From NCBI GenBank assembly GCA_015059845.1, contig SUZR01000002.1, positions 124,001-188,000 on the forward strand: DNA of 64,000 bases, read 5' to 3'. Position 1 is the stretch's first letter; each line of letters starts with the position of its first letter. A model generated the notes under the pieces. It was given only the letters and a program-made list of their open reading frames with translations. It made no database searches and was not told the DNA's origin. Source of the DNA: Rikenellaceae bacterium (GTDB taxonomy: Bacteria; Bacteroidota; Bacteroidia; Bacteroidales; Rikenellaceae). Shown piece after piece: positions 40,448-49,220 of the stretch. A program made the translations under genes and the position numbers.

Positions 40448-42913
40448 ATGGAAATCTCTTTTAATTGGTTAAAGAAGTATATCAACACCGACCTTACAGC
40501 CGAGCAGGTGGCCACTATCCTCACCGATATTGGTCTTGAGGTCGAGGATTTTCGCAAGATTGAGACCATCCGTGGCGGTTTGCAGGGTGTGGTTGTAGGT
40601 CACGTTGTAGAGTGTGAGGACCACCCCGATTCAGACCACCTGCACGTCACAAAGGTTGACGTCGGCACGGGCGAGAATCTCAATATTGTCTGTGGCGCAC
40701 CCAACTGCCGCAAGGGCTTGAAGGTATTGTGCGCAACGGTAGGCTCTATACTCTACCCCAACGGTGGAGAGGAGGAGTTTAAGATTAAGCGCAGCAAGAT
40801 TCGTGGCGTAGAGTCATTGGGTATGCTCTGTGCTGAGGATGAGCTGGGTATCGGCGCATCGCACGACGGCATTATGGAGTTGCCTGAGGATGCCGTTGTG
40901 GGTACGCCCGCACGCGAGTTCCTCAACATCAAGGACGACTACCTTATCGGCATTGGCCTTACACCCAACCGCGTAGACGCAGCCTCACATATCGGTGTAG
41001 CACGCGACTTGGCGGCCTATCTTCGTTCGCAGGGTAAGGAGGTAAAGGTTGAGTTGCCCTCGGTAGATGACTTCGCCGTAGATAATCACGATTTGGAGAT
41101 TGAGGTTACAGTTGAGAATCACGAGGCAGCACCCCGTTATGCAGGTCTTACCATTACAGGATGTAAGGTTGCACCCTCACCCGAGTGGATGCAGAACGAG
41201 TTGCGTGCCGCAGGTATCAACCCCAAGAACAACCTTGTAGATATCACCAACTACATCCTCTTCGAGTTGGGACAACCCCTGCACGCCTTCGACGCTGACA
41301 AGATTGAGGGCAAGAAGGTTGTTGTTAAGAACTGCGCTGAGGGTACTCCATTCGTAACGCTGGATGGCGTTGAGCGCAAGCTCTCGGCTGAGGATTTGAT
41401 GATTTGCTCTGCCGAGCGTCCTATGTGTATCGGAGGTGTATATGGCGGTTTGGACTCTGGCGTGAGCGACACAACGGAGAATATCTTCCTTGAGAGTGCA
41501 TACTTCAACCCCGTATCAATCCGCCGTTCGGCTAAGCGTCACGGCCTTTCGACCGACGCATCGTTCCGCTTCGAGCGTGGTATCGACCCCAATATTCAGG
41601 TATATGCTTTGAAGCGTGCCGCACTGCTCTTCAAGGAGTTGGCTGGAGGTAAGATTTCAAGCGAGATTATCGACCTCAACCCCACCCCCGCCAAGGATTT
41701 CGTCTTCGAACTCTCGTTGGAGCGTGTGAACTCACTTATCGGCAAGCAGATTCCCGAGGCAACGGTACGTGCCATTCTTGAGGCTTTGGAGGTGAAGATT
41801 CTCAAGGAGGAGGGTTGCGTATTGACCGTAGCCGTACCGCCCTATCGCGTAGATGTTCAGCGCGAGGCAGACCTCGTGGAGGATATCTTGCGTATCTACG
41901 GCTACAACAATGTAGAGATTCCGCAGGCTGTACACTCTACTCTCTCGTATGCTCCACGTCCCGATAAGAATAAGCTTATCAATATCGCAGCCGACCACTT
42001 GGCTGCTACGGGCTACACCGAGATTATGTCTAACTCGCTCACCAAGGCGGCATACTACGATGGTCTTACATCGTATAAGGCTGAGAACTGCGTGAAGATT
42101 ATGAATCCCTTGAGTGCCGACCTTAACGTTATGCGTCAGACGCTGTTGTTCAACGCTCTGGAGGCCGTAGAGCTCAATATCAACCACCGCAACGCCGACC
42201 TTAAGCTCTTCGAGCTTGGTAACTGCTACTTCTTCCACCCCGAGGTGGAGGCTGGCGAGAATCCTTTGGCACGTTACAGCGAGTCATACCGCATAGCTAT
42301 CGCCGTTACGGGTCAGGACGCTACTCCTTCGTGGAATGTAAAGAGCGCGAAGTCATCGTTCTACACGCTGCGTGCTACCGTAGAGAAGTTGTTGCGCCGC
42401 TTCGGCATCGACATCTATACATTACGCTCAGAGTCATCGCAGAGCGACCTCTACTCTGATGGCATTATCTATACTCAGGGTCCCCGCACCGTTGTGGAGA
42501 TGGGTATTGTGGCTCCCGAGATTCTGCGCCGCTTCGATATCAAGCAGGGAGTATATTTCGCAGAGATTGACTTTGACCTGATTGTTCGCTCGGCTAAGAA
42601 ACAGAAGATTGCCGTTGAGGAGCTCTCAAAGTTCCCCGAGGTTAAGCGCGACTTGGCTCTGCTGGTGGATAAGGGTGTGACATTCTCTGAGTTGCGCAAC
42701 ATCGCATTCGCAACGGAGAAGAAGCTCCTGAAGCGCGTAACGCTGTTTGATGTTTACGAGGGTGATAAGCTCCCCGCGGGCAAGAAGTCATACGCATTGG
42801 GCTTCACTCTTGAGGATAAGAATCAGACTCTTAACGAGAAGACCATCGAGAAGACAATGGCCAACCTCCAGCGTCAGTTGGAGAACAAGGCTGGCGCCCA
42901 GGTCCGCTCGTAA
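40448..42913 (+). CDS. pheT: Phenylalanine-tRNA ligase beta subunit
   Basis: The 821-residue protein has the full PheT layout: an N-terminal tRNA-binding OB domain (VVVGHVVECEDHPDSDHLHVTKVDVG), the B3/B4 editing region, the B5 domain (DLVEDILRIYGYNNV) and a C-terminal anticodon-binding FDX-ACB domain (ELSKFPEVKRDLALLVDKGV). It pairs with PheS, which is not in the window. Length is normal for the family. Confidence 0.98.
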   Translation: MEISFNWLKKYINTDLTAEQVATILTDIGLEVEDFRKIETIRGGLQGVVVGHVVECEDHPDSDHLHVTKVDVGTGENLNIVCGAPNCRKGLKVLCATVGSILYPNGGEEEFKIKRSKIRGVESLGMLCAEDELGIGASHDGIMELPEDAVVGTPAREFLNIKDDYLIGIGLTPNRVDAASHIGVARDLAAYLRSQGKEVKVELPSVDDFAVDNHDLEIEVTVENHEAAPRYAGLTITGCKVAPSPEWMQNELRAAGINPKNNLVDITNYILFELGQPLHAFDADKIEGKKVVVKNCAEGTPFVTLDGVERKLSAEDLMICSAERPMCIGGVYGGLDSGVSDTTENIFLESAYFNPVSIRRSAKRHGLSTDASFRFERGIDPNIQVYALKRAALLFKELAGGKISSEIIDLNPTPAKDFVFELSLERVNSLIGKQIPEATVRAILEALEVKILKEEGCVLTVAVPPYRVDVQREADLVEDILRIYGYNNVEIPQAVHSTLSYAPRPDKNKLINIAADHLAATGYTEIMSNSLTKAAYYDGLTSYKAENCVKIMNPLSADLNVMRQTLLFNALEAVELNINHRNADLKLFELGNCYFFHPEVEAGENPLARYSESYRIAIAVTGQDATPSWNVKSAKSSFYTLRATVEKLLRRFGIDIYTLRSESSQSDLYSDGIIYTQGPRTVVEMGIVAPEILRRFDIKQGVYFAEIDFDLIVRSAKKQKIAVEELSKFPEVKRDLALLVDKGVTFSELRNIAFATEKKLLKRVTLFDVYEGDKLPAGKKSYALGFTLEDKNQTLNEKTIEKTMANLQRQLENKAGAQVRS

Positions 42914-42931
42914 GCACGCATATAATAAGAG

Positions 42932-42962
42932 AAAAGGATCGCTTGGTGAGCGGTCCTTTTTT
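42932..42962 (+). terminator. pheT terminator
   Basis: AAAAGGATCGCT (42932-42943) pairs with AGCGGTCCTTTT (42949-42960), with one wobble pair, followed by more T. Confidence 0.85.
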
Positions 42963-42975
42963 TATTATGCAAAAT

Positions 42976-43002
42976 AGGTGTTATAAGTGTTATAGGTGTA
43001 AT
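42976..43002. repeat. Three copies of a 9-bp tandem repeat
   Basis: AGGTGTTAT, AAGTGTTAT and AGGTGTAAT follow one another directly after the pheT terminator. A four-copy version of the same unit is at 57089-57124. Confidence 0.6.
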
Positions 43003-43010
43003 ACCCTTGC

Positions 43011-44129
43011 CTACTTAAACTCTAAAATTTTACCTGCCGCCTCCTCGGCTGTATCAGCCAGCGAGAGCAGTAGATTTTTATACCGTCCCTCACTCTGCAA
43101 CTGCTCCAGTAGAGGATATACGGGAATCTTTCGGGTCCAATGCTCACGCCCAAGGAATACCATCGGCGAGGCGAAACCGAAGGTCTTATAGTGATTCTGC
43201 GCCGCATCCTGAAAAACCTCCTGCATTGTACCTGCGCTGCCAGGTGAGTATATCACGCCACCCTTGGCTATGGCCAGCAGACCATCCTCGCGGATACTAT
43301 TGTCGAAATATTTTGCTATATGGCTGGCAAAAGGCGTTGCGGGCTCGTGGCCGTAAAACCACGTCGGCACACCTATGCTACAATACTTCTCATCACGCGG
43401 ATAACGCTCCATAACCTCAAAGGCCGACGAAAGCCACCCCTTATCCTCAAACTTCGGGGCACACGCCAACAACTCTACGGCTTGCAGAAGCTCCTCATCT
43501 GCTCGGCCTGCCATCCACGCACCAAGGTGCGTAGCCTCCATAGCACCTGGGCCGCCACCGCTAATCATCAGCTTACCCTGCTCTGTTAGCAGTTTACTCA
43601 ATCGCGCCACCGTCAGATACATCTCGTCCGTTCGCGCCACGGCGTGACCACCCATAACGGCCACCACATCGCGGTCGTCATACTTCGCAAGCATATCGTG
43701 CAGGGCATCACTTATGGAGTGGTCGTGCAGCGAGCGGGCTAATGTTTCACCGATATCTGCCGCCTGCTTGCCTTGCGCTATGTAGTGGGCATATACCCTG
43801 CTATCGTAGCACGAGAGAAAGCTCTCCTCACGCTTCGGGTCGTAACCCCGATACAGGGTGCAAGCCGAGTACATCTGCGCAGGGAAGAGGTTAAAGGGCT
43901 TGGGTATTGCAGGGAAGATATAGCAGTTAGCATCTATCCTCTGTCGCATATTATCGGGAATATGGCAGCCCATAAAGATACAATCCGTATAGTCACACCC
44001 TGCAGCCTCCGCCACCGCAGCAAAGTCCACCGATTGGAAGGCATAGTGGCGCAACATTCCACCCTGAGCGACCAACTTACGCAGCTTGTCGCAACACTCA
44101 ATTTCGATATAGTTTCTTCTGTTGGGCAT
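43011..44129 (-). CDS. LOG-family protein (lysine decarboxylase-like fold)
   Basis: The 372-residue protein has a C-terminal LOG domain with VMGGHAVARTD, the nucleotide-binding KLMISGGGPGAMEATHLGAWMAG and SPGSAGTMQEVF, corresponding to the family motif PGGxGTxxE with changed central residues but the Glu kept. The N-terminal 130 residues are an extension. LOG proteins release bases from nucleoside monophosphates (PpnN, cytokinin-like enzymes). The ATG at 44129 (MPNRRNYIEIE) is preferred to the longer frame from 44180. It is monocistronic and convergent with pheT. Confidence 0.8.
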   Translation of the reverse strand: MPNRRNYIEIECCDKLRKLVAQGGMLRHYAFQSVDFAAVAEAAGCDYTDCIFMGCHIPDNMRQRIDANCYIFPAIPKPFNLFPAQMYSACTLYRGYDPKREESFLSCYDSRVYAHYIAQGKQAADIGETLARSLHDHSISDALHDMLAKYDDRDVVAVMGGHAVARTDEMYLTVARLSKLLTEQGKLMISGGGPGAMEATHLGAWMAGRADEELLQAVELLACAPKFEDKGWLSSAFEVMERYPRDEKYCSIGVPTWFYGHEPATPFASHIAKYFDNSIREDGLLAIAKGGVIYSPGSAGTMQEVFQDAAQNHYKTFGFASPMVFLGREHWTRKIPVYPLLEQLQSEGRYKNLLLSLADTAEEAAGKILEFK

Positions 44130-44178
44130 ATTATAAAAAACATTTGGTAGCACATTTATGGAGCCGCTTGCGGCGACC

Positions 44179-44204
44179 AAAGCCCCTGCCTGAGGCGGGG
44201 GTTT
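44179..44204 (-). terminator. Possible terminator of the hexosaminidase gene
   Basis: A GC-rich imperfect hairpin (GCCCCTGCC and GGCGGGGG around TGA) lies 60 nt after the stop at 44264 on the minus strand; the T tract is short. Confidence 0.4.
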
Positions 44205-44263
44205 GGGGGTGGGTCAGACTTGTAAATGCGGCCAAAGGACGCAAGTAGGGCGCATAATAAGGA

Positions 44264-46429
44264 CTATAGTACAGGGAACACCATCGGTGCCTGCACCGTC
44301 ACAAAATCAGCACCATTACCATTTACCGTACACACCACGCGCACAGCCTTAATCGGACGCGAGGGATTCTCTATCGCCCCACCGCCACAATCGAGGTCGC
44401 AGACGCGTGTAAAACTCTTACCATCGTAGCTCACCTCCATATAACCGCCATTAAATATAAATCGCGGCAGCTGCAAATTACCCGTACGCACCTCCATACG
44501 GCGACACTTGACGGGCTCAGCAAATGTATATAGAATCCAATCACCATCCCTACCCACACGCGAGGTGCGTGCTATGCGGCCATACCCTTCGGCATTGGTG
44601 TAGGGGAAGCGCTCACTCTCGTCAATAGAGGATGTGATTGTCACCTTAGGCTGCAACATACGCCAACGTCCCTTGACGGCCGCTTCGGGACTACGCGCAC
44701 CACCCATACGGCTATAAAATGCGTAACGCTGCGGTTTGTCGGTCTTAATCGGCGAGGTGTAGAGATGTTCACCCTGCTCGCCTACGATATTATAATATAT
44801 ATGTGTGCGGTCGTCGGTTGTTGCCGTCAGCACCCCCTCCTTATAATCAACCTTAGGTGGGAAGATGCGGAAATCAATACCCATAGCTACCATACGGCTA
44901 TAATGGCCATTGGTGAGGCGCGAATAAAACTCCTCCCAAGCTCCGCCATCGCCACGCCACGCCACCTCACTCAAAGCGCAGATACGCGGATAGGTCTGGT
45001 AGTAGATAAAATCATAGTCGTAATGCAAGCGCGAGATATAGGCCTCACTAAAGAATGCCGCCTGAATGCCCACAACATTTTTCATCTGCTCGGCCGTAAA
45101 ATCCTCAAAACCAAACGACAGCGGTTTCTTCGCATCGAATATTGCAGCCCAATCGTGTCCCTCCTCGCGCGGTGTTTGGCGCATATCGAAGTAGAAGTAA
45201 GCACCCGGCATAACAACGGTCTTATACCCTTTAGATGTCGCATCTTGGCACGCCTTCACATCCTTCCAGCCATATACCATAGCCTGCTTTGTCAGTTCGC
45301 CCGTGGCTGCCGCCTCATTCCATACACAGGGACGCTTACCATACTTCTCGACAATCTTCGATAGGCGATTCATAAAGTACGCCTGCAACTCCTCGCCACT
45401 TGCCAGCCCCTCACGCGCCATCAACGCCTTACAATCGGGGCAGCGCATCCATTGCGCGGTATTCACCTCATCGCCACCGATATGGATATACGGCGAGGGG
45501 AAAAGTTCCGACAATTCGCGCATAACATCGTCCAGCAGAGCATAATTAGCCTCCTTTGCTACGCACATCACGCTGCGTGTATCATACCCATCCGAGGCCT
45601 TCAGGCCGGGCGTATAGTTACACAAAATATCGGGGCGCACGCGAGCAAGGTTGTGGCTATGGCCGGGCAGGTCAATTTCGGGAATAATCTCAATATTTCG
45701 CTTGGCCGCATACTCCACCAGCTCACGTATGTCGTCGTGGGTAAAATATCCGCCATAGCGCTCATCCCAGCACCCGTAGCGTGCCGCAACGGGCGAATCA
45801 ACGCCACGGAAACCACCCACCTCGGCCAGTTCGGGGTGCGATTTTATCTCCACACGCCAGCCCTCATCGTCCGAGAGATGGATGTGTAACTTATTGATTT
45901 TATGGTGTGCAAGATTCGATATAAACTTCTTCACCTGCCCCACATCCATCCACGTGCGGCACACGTCGAGCATAAAGCCGCGGTAAGCAAACTGCGGTGC
46001 ATCCTCCACACGACAGCCACCCACCATAACGGGCAGGGTAATGTTTTGAGTATATACCGCAGCGGGCAGCGTCTGCAGTAGTGTTTCGATGGCGTTATGC
46101 ACTCCTGCCGCACTGCCGCCCTCCAGGAGAATCATCTGCTCGGAGATGTCGAGAATATACTCCTCGGAGGCCAAATTTTTATTCACCCGTATCACAATAT
46201 CCCCCTTCCGAGCTTCGTTATACTCGCGAATCTCGAGCGGGAGATATTCCGACAAGTATTCAGCCGAGGAGCGGAGTCCCGGGTAGTGTGTAATCTTAGT
46301 TGTTGTTAGTATAGTAAAGACTCCGCCCCTTTTTTCATACTCGCGTGGTGCGGGGATGATATTCCCAGCCTCGACACACACCGACCCAAAGGTCATAATG
46401 GCTGCCAATAAAATCACAAACAATCGCAT
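44264..46429 (-). CDS. Beta-N-acetylhexosaminidase, GH20
   Basis: The 721-residue product has a Sec signal peptide (MRLFVILLAAIMTFGSVCVEA) and an N-terminal GH20b domain (NIIPAPREYEKR). The GH20 catalytic barrel carries HIHLSDDEGWRVEIKSHPEL and the catalytic Asp-Glu pair in IHIGGDEVN. The C-terminal part (about 560-721) has a chitobiase-like and a F5/8-type-like beta domain (WILYTFAEPVKCRRMEV). It removes terminal GlcNAc or GalNAc from host glycans or cell-wall fragments in the periplasm or at the surface. There is no SusC/D pair next to it. Confidence 0.95.
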   Translation of the reverse strand: MRLFVILLAAIMTFGSVCVEAGNIIPAPREYEKRGGVFTILTTTKITHYPGLRSSAEYLSEYLPLEIREYNEARKGDIVIRVNKNLASEEYILDISEQMILLEGGSAAGVHNAIETLLQTLPAAVYTQNITLPVMVGGCRVEDAPQFAYRGFMLDVCRTWMDVGQVKKFISNLAHHKINKLHIHLSDDEGWRVEIKSHPELAEVGGFRGVDSPVAARYGCWDERYGGYFTHDDIRELVEYAAKRNIEIIPEIDLPGHSHNLARVRPDILCNYTPGLKASDGYDTRSVMCVAKEANYALLDDVMRELSELFPSPYIHIGGDEVNTAQWMRCPDCKALMAREGLASGEELQAYFMNRLSKIVEKYGKRPCVWNEAAATGELTKQAMVYGWKDVKACQDATSKGYKTVVMPGAYFYFDMRQTPREEGHDWAAIFDAKKPLSFGFEDFTAEQMKNVVGIQAAFFSEAYISRLHYDYDFIYYQTYPRICALSEVAWRGDGGAWEEFYSRLTNGHYSRMVAMGIDFRIFPPKVDYKEGVLTATTDDRTHIYYNIVGEQGEHLYTSPIKTDKPQRYAFYSRMGGARSPEAAVKGRWRMLQPKVTITSSIDESERFPYTNAEGYGRIARTSRVGRDGDWILYTFAEPVKCRRMEVRTGNLQLPRFIFNGGYMEVSYDGKSFTRVCDLDCGGGAIENPSRPIKAVRVVCTVNGNGADFVTVQAPMVFPVL

Positions 46430-46450
46430 ATCAACAAAAATTATTCTCTA

Positions 46451-46486
46451 CAAAGTTAATATTTTCGGATGAAAATCATAACTTTG
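46451..46486. promoter_or_regulatory. Divergent promoter, mirrored -7 boxes
   Basis: TAACTTTG on the minus strand (46458-46451) serves the hexosaminidase gene and TAACTTTG on the plus strand (46479-46486) serves mazG. The two form an 8-bp inverted repeat with a 20-bp spacer. Confidence 0.5.
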
Positions 46487-46508
46487 TGAAATGATAATTT
46501 AATTAGAG

Positions 46509-47282
46509 ATGAACTACGACAAGAAACTTAAAGCCGCGGAGCGACTGCTGGAGGTGATGGATACCCTGCGCGAGAAGTGCCCGTGGGATAGGGAGCAGAC
46601 TATTGAATCACTCAGAAATAACACCATAGAGGAGACCTACGAGTTGGCCGATGCCATCGCCGACAACAATATGGAGGGTATAAAGGAGGAGCTGGGCGAC
46701 TTGCTCTTGCACGTTGTCTTTTACTCCAAGCTGGGCGAGGAGCAGGGCGCATTTGACTTTGCCGATGTGGCCGATGCCGAGTGCGACAAGCTTATCTACC
46801 GTCACCCCCACGTTTACAGCGACATACACGCCGACACGCCCACCGAGGTTATGCAGAATTGGGAGGCGCTCAAACTGCGTAAGAAGCAGCGCAAGGGCGG
46901 CATCCTGGGCGGCGTACCCCGCTCACTGCCTGCTATGGTTAAGGCCTTTCGCATAGGCGAGAAGGCTGCATCGTCGGGCTTCGACTGGGAGAAGAAGGAG
47001 GATGTATGGGATAAGGTCAAGGAGGAGATTGCCGAAATTGAGGTAGAAATTGCCCGTGGTGACAAGCAGCGTACGTTTGAGGAGATTGGCGACTTGTTCT
47101 TCGCCCTGGTGAATATGTGCCGCCTCTACGGCTTTGACCCCGAAATGGCTCTGGAGCAGTGCAACAAGAAGTTTATCCGCCGCTTCACACATATGGAGGC
47201 TGAGGCCGATGGCCGTCTTTTTACCGAGATGAGTGCCGAGGAGATGGACCAGTTGTGGCGCAACGCAAAGAAAGACGAATAA
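46509..47282 (+). CDS. mazG: MazG nucleoside triphosphate pyrophosphohydrolase
   Basis: The 257-residue protein has two MazG-like modules. The first shows LREKCPWDREQTIESLRNN, EETYELADAI and LGDLLLHVVFYS; the second shows VKEEIAEIEVEI and EEIGDLFFALVN. These acidic helices bind Mg and hydrolyse NTPs to NMPs and PPi, cleaning the nucleotide pool and lowering ppGpp effects. Length and layout match E. coli MazG. Confidence 0.97.
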   Translation: MNYDKKLKAAERLLEVMDTLREKCPWDREQTIESLRNNTIEETYELADAIADNNMEGIKEELGDLLLHVVFYSKLGEEQGAFDFADVADAECDKLIYRHPHVYSDIHADTPTEVMQNWEALKLRKKQRKGGILGGVPRSLPAMVKAFRIGEKAASSGFDWEKKEDVWDKVKEEIAEIEVEIARGDKQRTFEEIGDLFFALVNMCRLYGFDPEMALEQCNKKFIRRFTHMEAEADGRLFTEMSAEEMDQLWRNAKKDE

Positions 47283-47338
47283 TAAATACAACACAATGAA
47301 AACCAATTACTTAAATCTCAAAACTTTAGGGGGGGGGT

Positions 47339-47347
47339 AATTTTCCT
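47339..47347. repeat. G9 homopolymer tract
   Basis: Nine G followed by TAA, 22 nt before the ATG of the protease-like lipoprotein gene. Such tracts can slip and change spacing in a promoter or leader. A second G9-TAA is at 51382. Confidence 0.7.
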
Positions 47348-47368
47348 CTTCACAATGAAAAGGCCACT

Positions 47369-48607
47369 ATGAGTTACAAATCAATTATCGTTTTTGCAGT
47401 TGTGCTAATTGCGGTTGTGGGTATCGGCTGCGGCAAAGCTAAAAATGCCGAGATGCAGGCCACCACTCAGTTGGAAACGGAGCCAGCACGCACCCTGCCT
47501 GAGGGAGCTATCGCATTTGACTACGCAAATCATCTATATTTTGATGTTATGCTGCGCGACTCAGTTGCTGCGAAAATGATTTTTGATACGGGTAACACCA
47601 ACATTCTGATAGACAACAAGCTCTTCAAGGAGCATTTCGCCCCATCGGAGACTCTGCAACGAACAATAATTCAGGGCGCTGGCAATAGTTTAGAGGCCGC
47701 ATACAGAGATACAAGTGATTGGACATATAGCATAGGCCAGCACCGCCAAACCGAGCAGGGAGCCATCGTAATGGACCTGCAGAAGATTCTCGGCAACGAG
47801 GCCGAGGGTATGTTTGGAATGGAGTTTATGCGTGGCCGTAAGGTGGAGTTTAACTACGCTGACGAGTATATGCGCATCCTACCGCCGGAGGCGCAACCCG
47901 AAGAGGGTTACATCTGCGTAAAGTGCAAATGGCTGGATGGCCGACAGGCGAGGATGGTTATGCCCATAAGTCTGAAGATTAACGACAAGGCATCGTTTGA
48001 CGGCAACTTTCTGGTTGATATGGGCTCAAGCGGAAGCATAAGCCTTAACAGCAGTCTGGTCGCAAAGCTAAAGTTAAACCGCGTTCTTACCGATGTAAGG
48101 AAAAAGGTATACGACACGGGCGGCGTTGGCGGCTCACGCACCGATTATCTTTTTGTGGCCGAGGGAATCTCGGTAGCAGGTTGTGAGCTTAAAGATGTGG
48201 TTGCCGATTTTTCGGGCAACACACAGGGTATGATGGCAGAGGATAGGTTCGATGGCCTTATCGGCAATGCGCTATTGGAACATTTCGATGTTATCTTCGA
48301 CTTTACCAAGTGCGAGATATGGCTTCGTCCGAACAAGAATTTTGGGACAAGCATAAAGTATAATTCGGGAATGACGCTCACGCCGAAGGAGGATTGCTGG
48401 GTGGTAAACGGTCTTGTTGAGGGCGGAAATGCCCACAGAGCAGGCTTACAGCGTGGCGATGCTATCATCTCGATAAATGGTCTTTCACGCGAGAATGTTA
48501 ATAGCAGGCAACTCAAGAGGTTAGACCGCTCGGCCGAGGATTGGCGAGTAGTTGTAAAACGCAACGACACCACCACCGAAATTACGTTTAAAAAGGAGAA
48601 ATATTAA
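47369..48607 (+). CDS. Retropepsin-like aspartic protease lipoprotein with PDZ domain
   Basis: The 412-residue product has a lipoprotein signal with Cys in VVGIGCGKAK. Two retropepsin-like halves follow: IFDTGNTNILID (first Asp-Thr-Gly near residue 72) and FLVDMGSSGSISL (second, with Met in place of Thr, near residue 212). A C-terminal PDZ domain (about 330-410; GLVEGGNAHRAGLQRGDAIISING) completes it. Such proteins are found in many Bacteroidota and are predicted periplasmic proteases; the altered second DTG leaves activity uncertain. The carbonic anhydrase-like gene follows 23 nt later. Confidence 0.88.
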   Translation: MSYKSIIVFAVVLIAVVGIGCGKAKNAEMQATTQLETEPARTLPEGAIAFDYANHLYFDVMLRDSVAAKMIFDTGNTNILIDNKLFKEHFAPSETLQRTIIQGAGNSLEAAYRDTSDWTYSIGQHRQTEQGAIVMDLQKILGNEAEGMFGMEFMRGRKVEFNYADEYMRILPPEAQPEEGYICVKCKWLDGRQARMVMPISLKINDKASFDGNFLVDMGSSGSISLNSSLVAKLKLNRVLTDVRKKVYDTGGVGGSRTDYLFVAEGISVAGCELKDVVADFSGNTQGMMAEDRFDGLIGNALLEHFDVIFDFTKCEIWLRPNKNFGTSIKYNSGMTLTPKEDCWVVNGLVEGGNAHRAGLQRGDAIISINGLSRENVNSRQLKRLDRSAEDWRVVVKRNDTTTEITFKKEKY

Positions 48608-48630
48608 TCGAAAATTTTGAATTAAAAAAT

Positions 48631-49164
48631 ATGGCACTTATTAGAAAAGTTCGGGGACACGTTCCCTCAATTGGAGAGAATACATTTTTGGCCGAGACGG
48701 CTACAATTATTGGCGATGTTACAATCGGTAAGGATTGCTCTATCTGGTATGGCGCAGTGCTACGTGGTGATGTGAACACAATCACCATCGGCGACCGCAC
48801 CAACATTCAGGATGGAGCCGTAATCCACACCCTCTATGACAAGTCGCCCAAGCCCTCGCAGACACACATCGGAAACGATGTATCGGTGGGTCACAACGCA
48901 ACAATTCACGGCGCACGCATCGGCGACAGCGTACTGATTGGTATGGGTGCAACTGTTTTGGACAATGCCGTAGTACCCGAGGGTTGTATCATTGCGGCCA
49001 ACGCTCTTGTTCTCTCTAACGCTCAGCTGGAGCCCAACTCGGTATATGCCGGAGTACCCGCCAAGAAGGTTAAGGAGATTACCCCCGAGCAGCGCGAGAC
49101 AATCGTAAAGCGCACCGCCCGTGACTACCAGCTCTACGCCTCGTGGTATAAAGAGGAGGAGTAA
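48631..49164 (+). CDS. Gamma carbonic anhydrase family protein
   Basis: The 177-residue protein is a left-handed beta-helix of hexapeptide repeats (IIGDVTIGKDCSIWYGAVLR, ITIGDRTNIQDGAVIH). The three zinc-type His of the family are present: one in GAVIHT and two spaced five residues apart in VGHNATIHG. It may be a true carbonic anhydrase or a relative of the CaiE/PaaY type. Cytoplasmic; no signal peptide. Confidence 0.93.
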   Translation: MALIRKVRGHVPSIGENTFLAETATIIGDVTIGKDCSIWYGAVLRGDVNTITIGDRTNIQDGAVIHTLYDKSPKPSQTHIGNDVSVGHNATIHGARIGDSVLIGMGATVLDNAVVPEGCIIAANALVLSNAQLEPNSVYAGVPAKKVKEITPEQRETIVKRTARDYQLYASWYKEEE

Positions 49165-49220
49165 ACACCCAACAACCAGCCCGTTACGCCCACAGTAGAA
49201 AACCTTAAAATTAGACTACG

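Noticed and set aside
42976..43002. CRISPR-like short repeats
   Set aside because: The units are 9 bp, directly adjacent and without spacers; no cas genes are present in the window.
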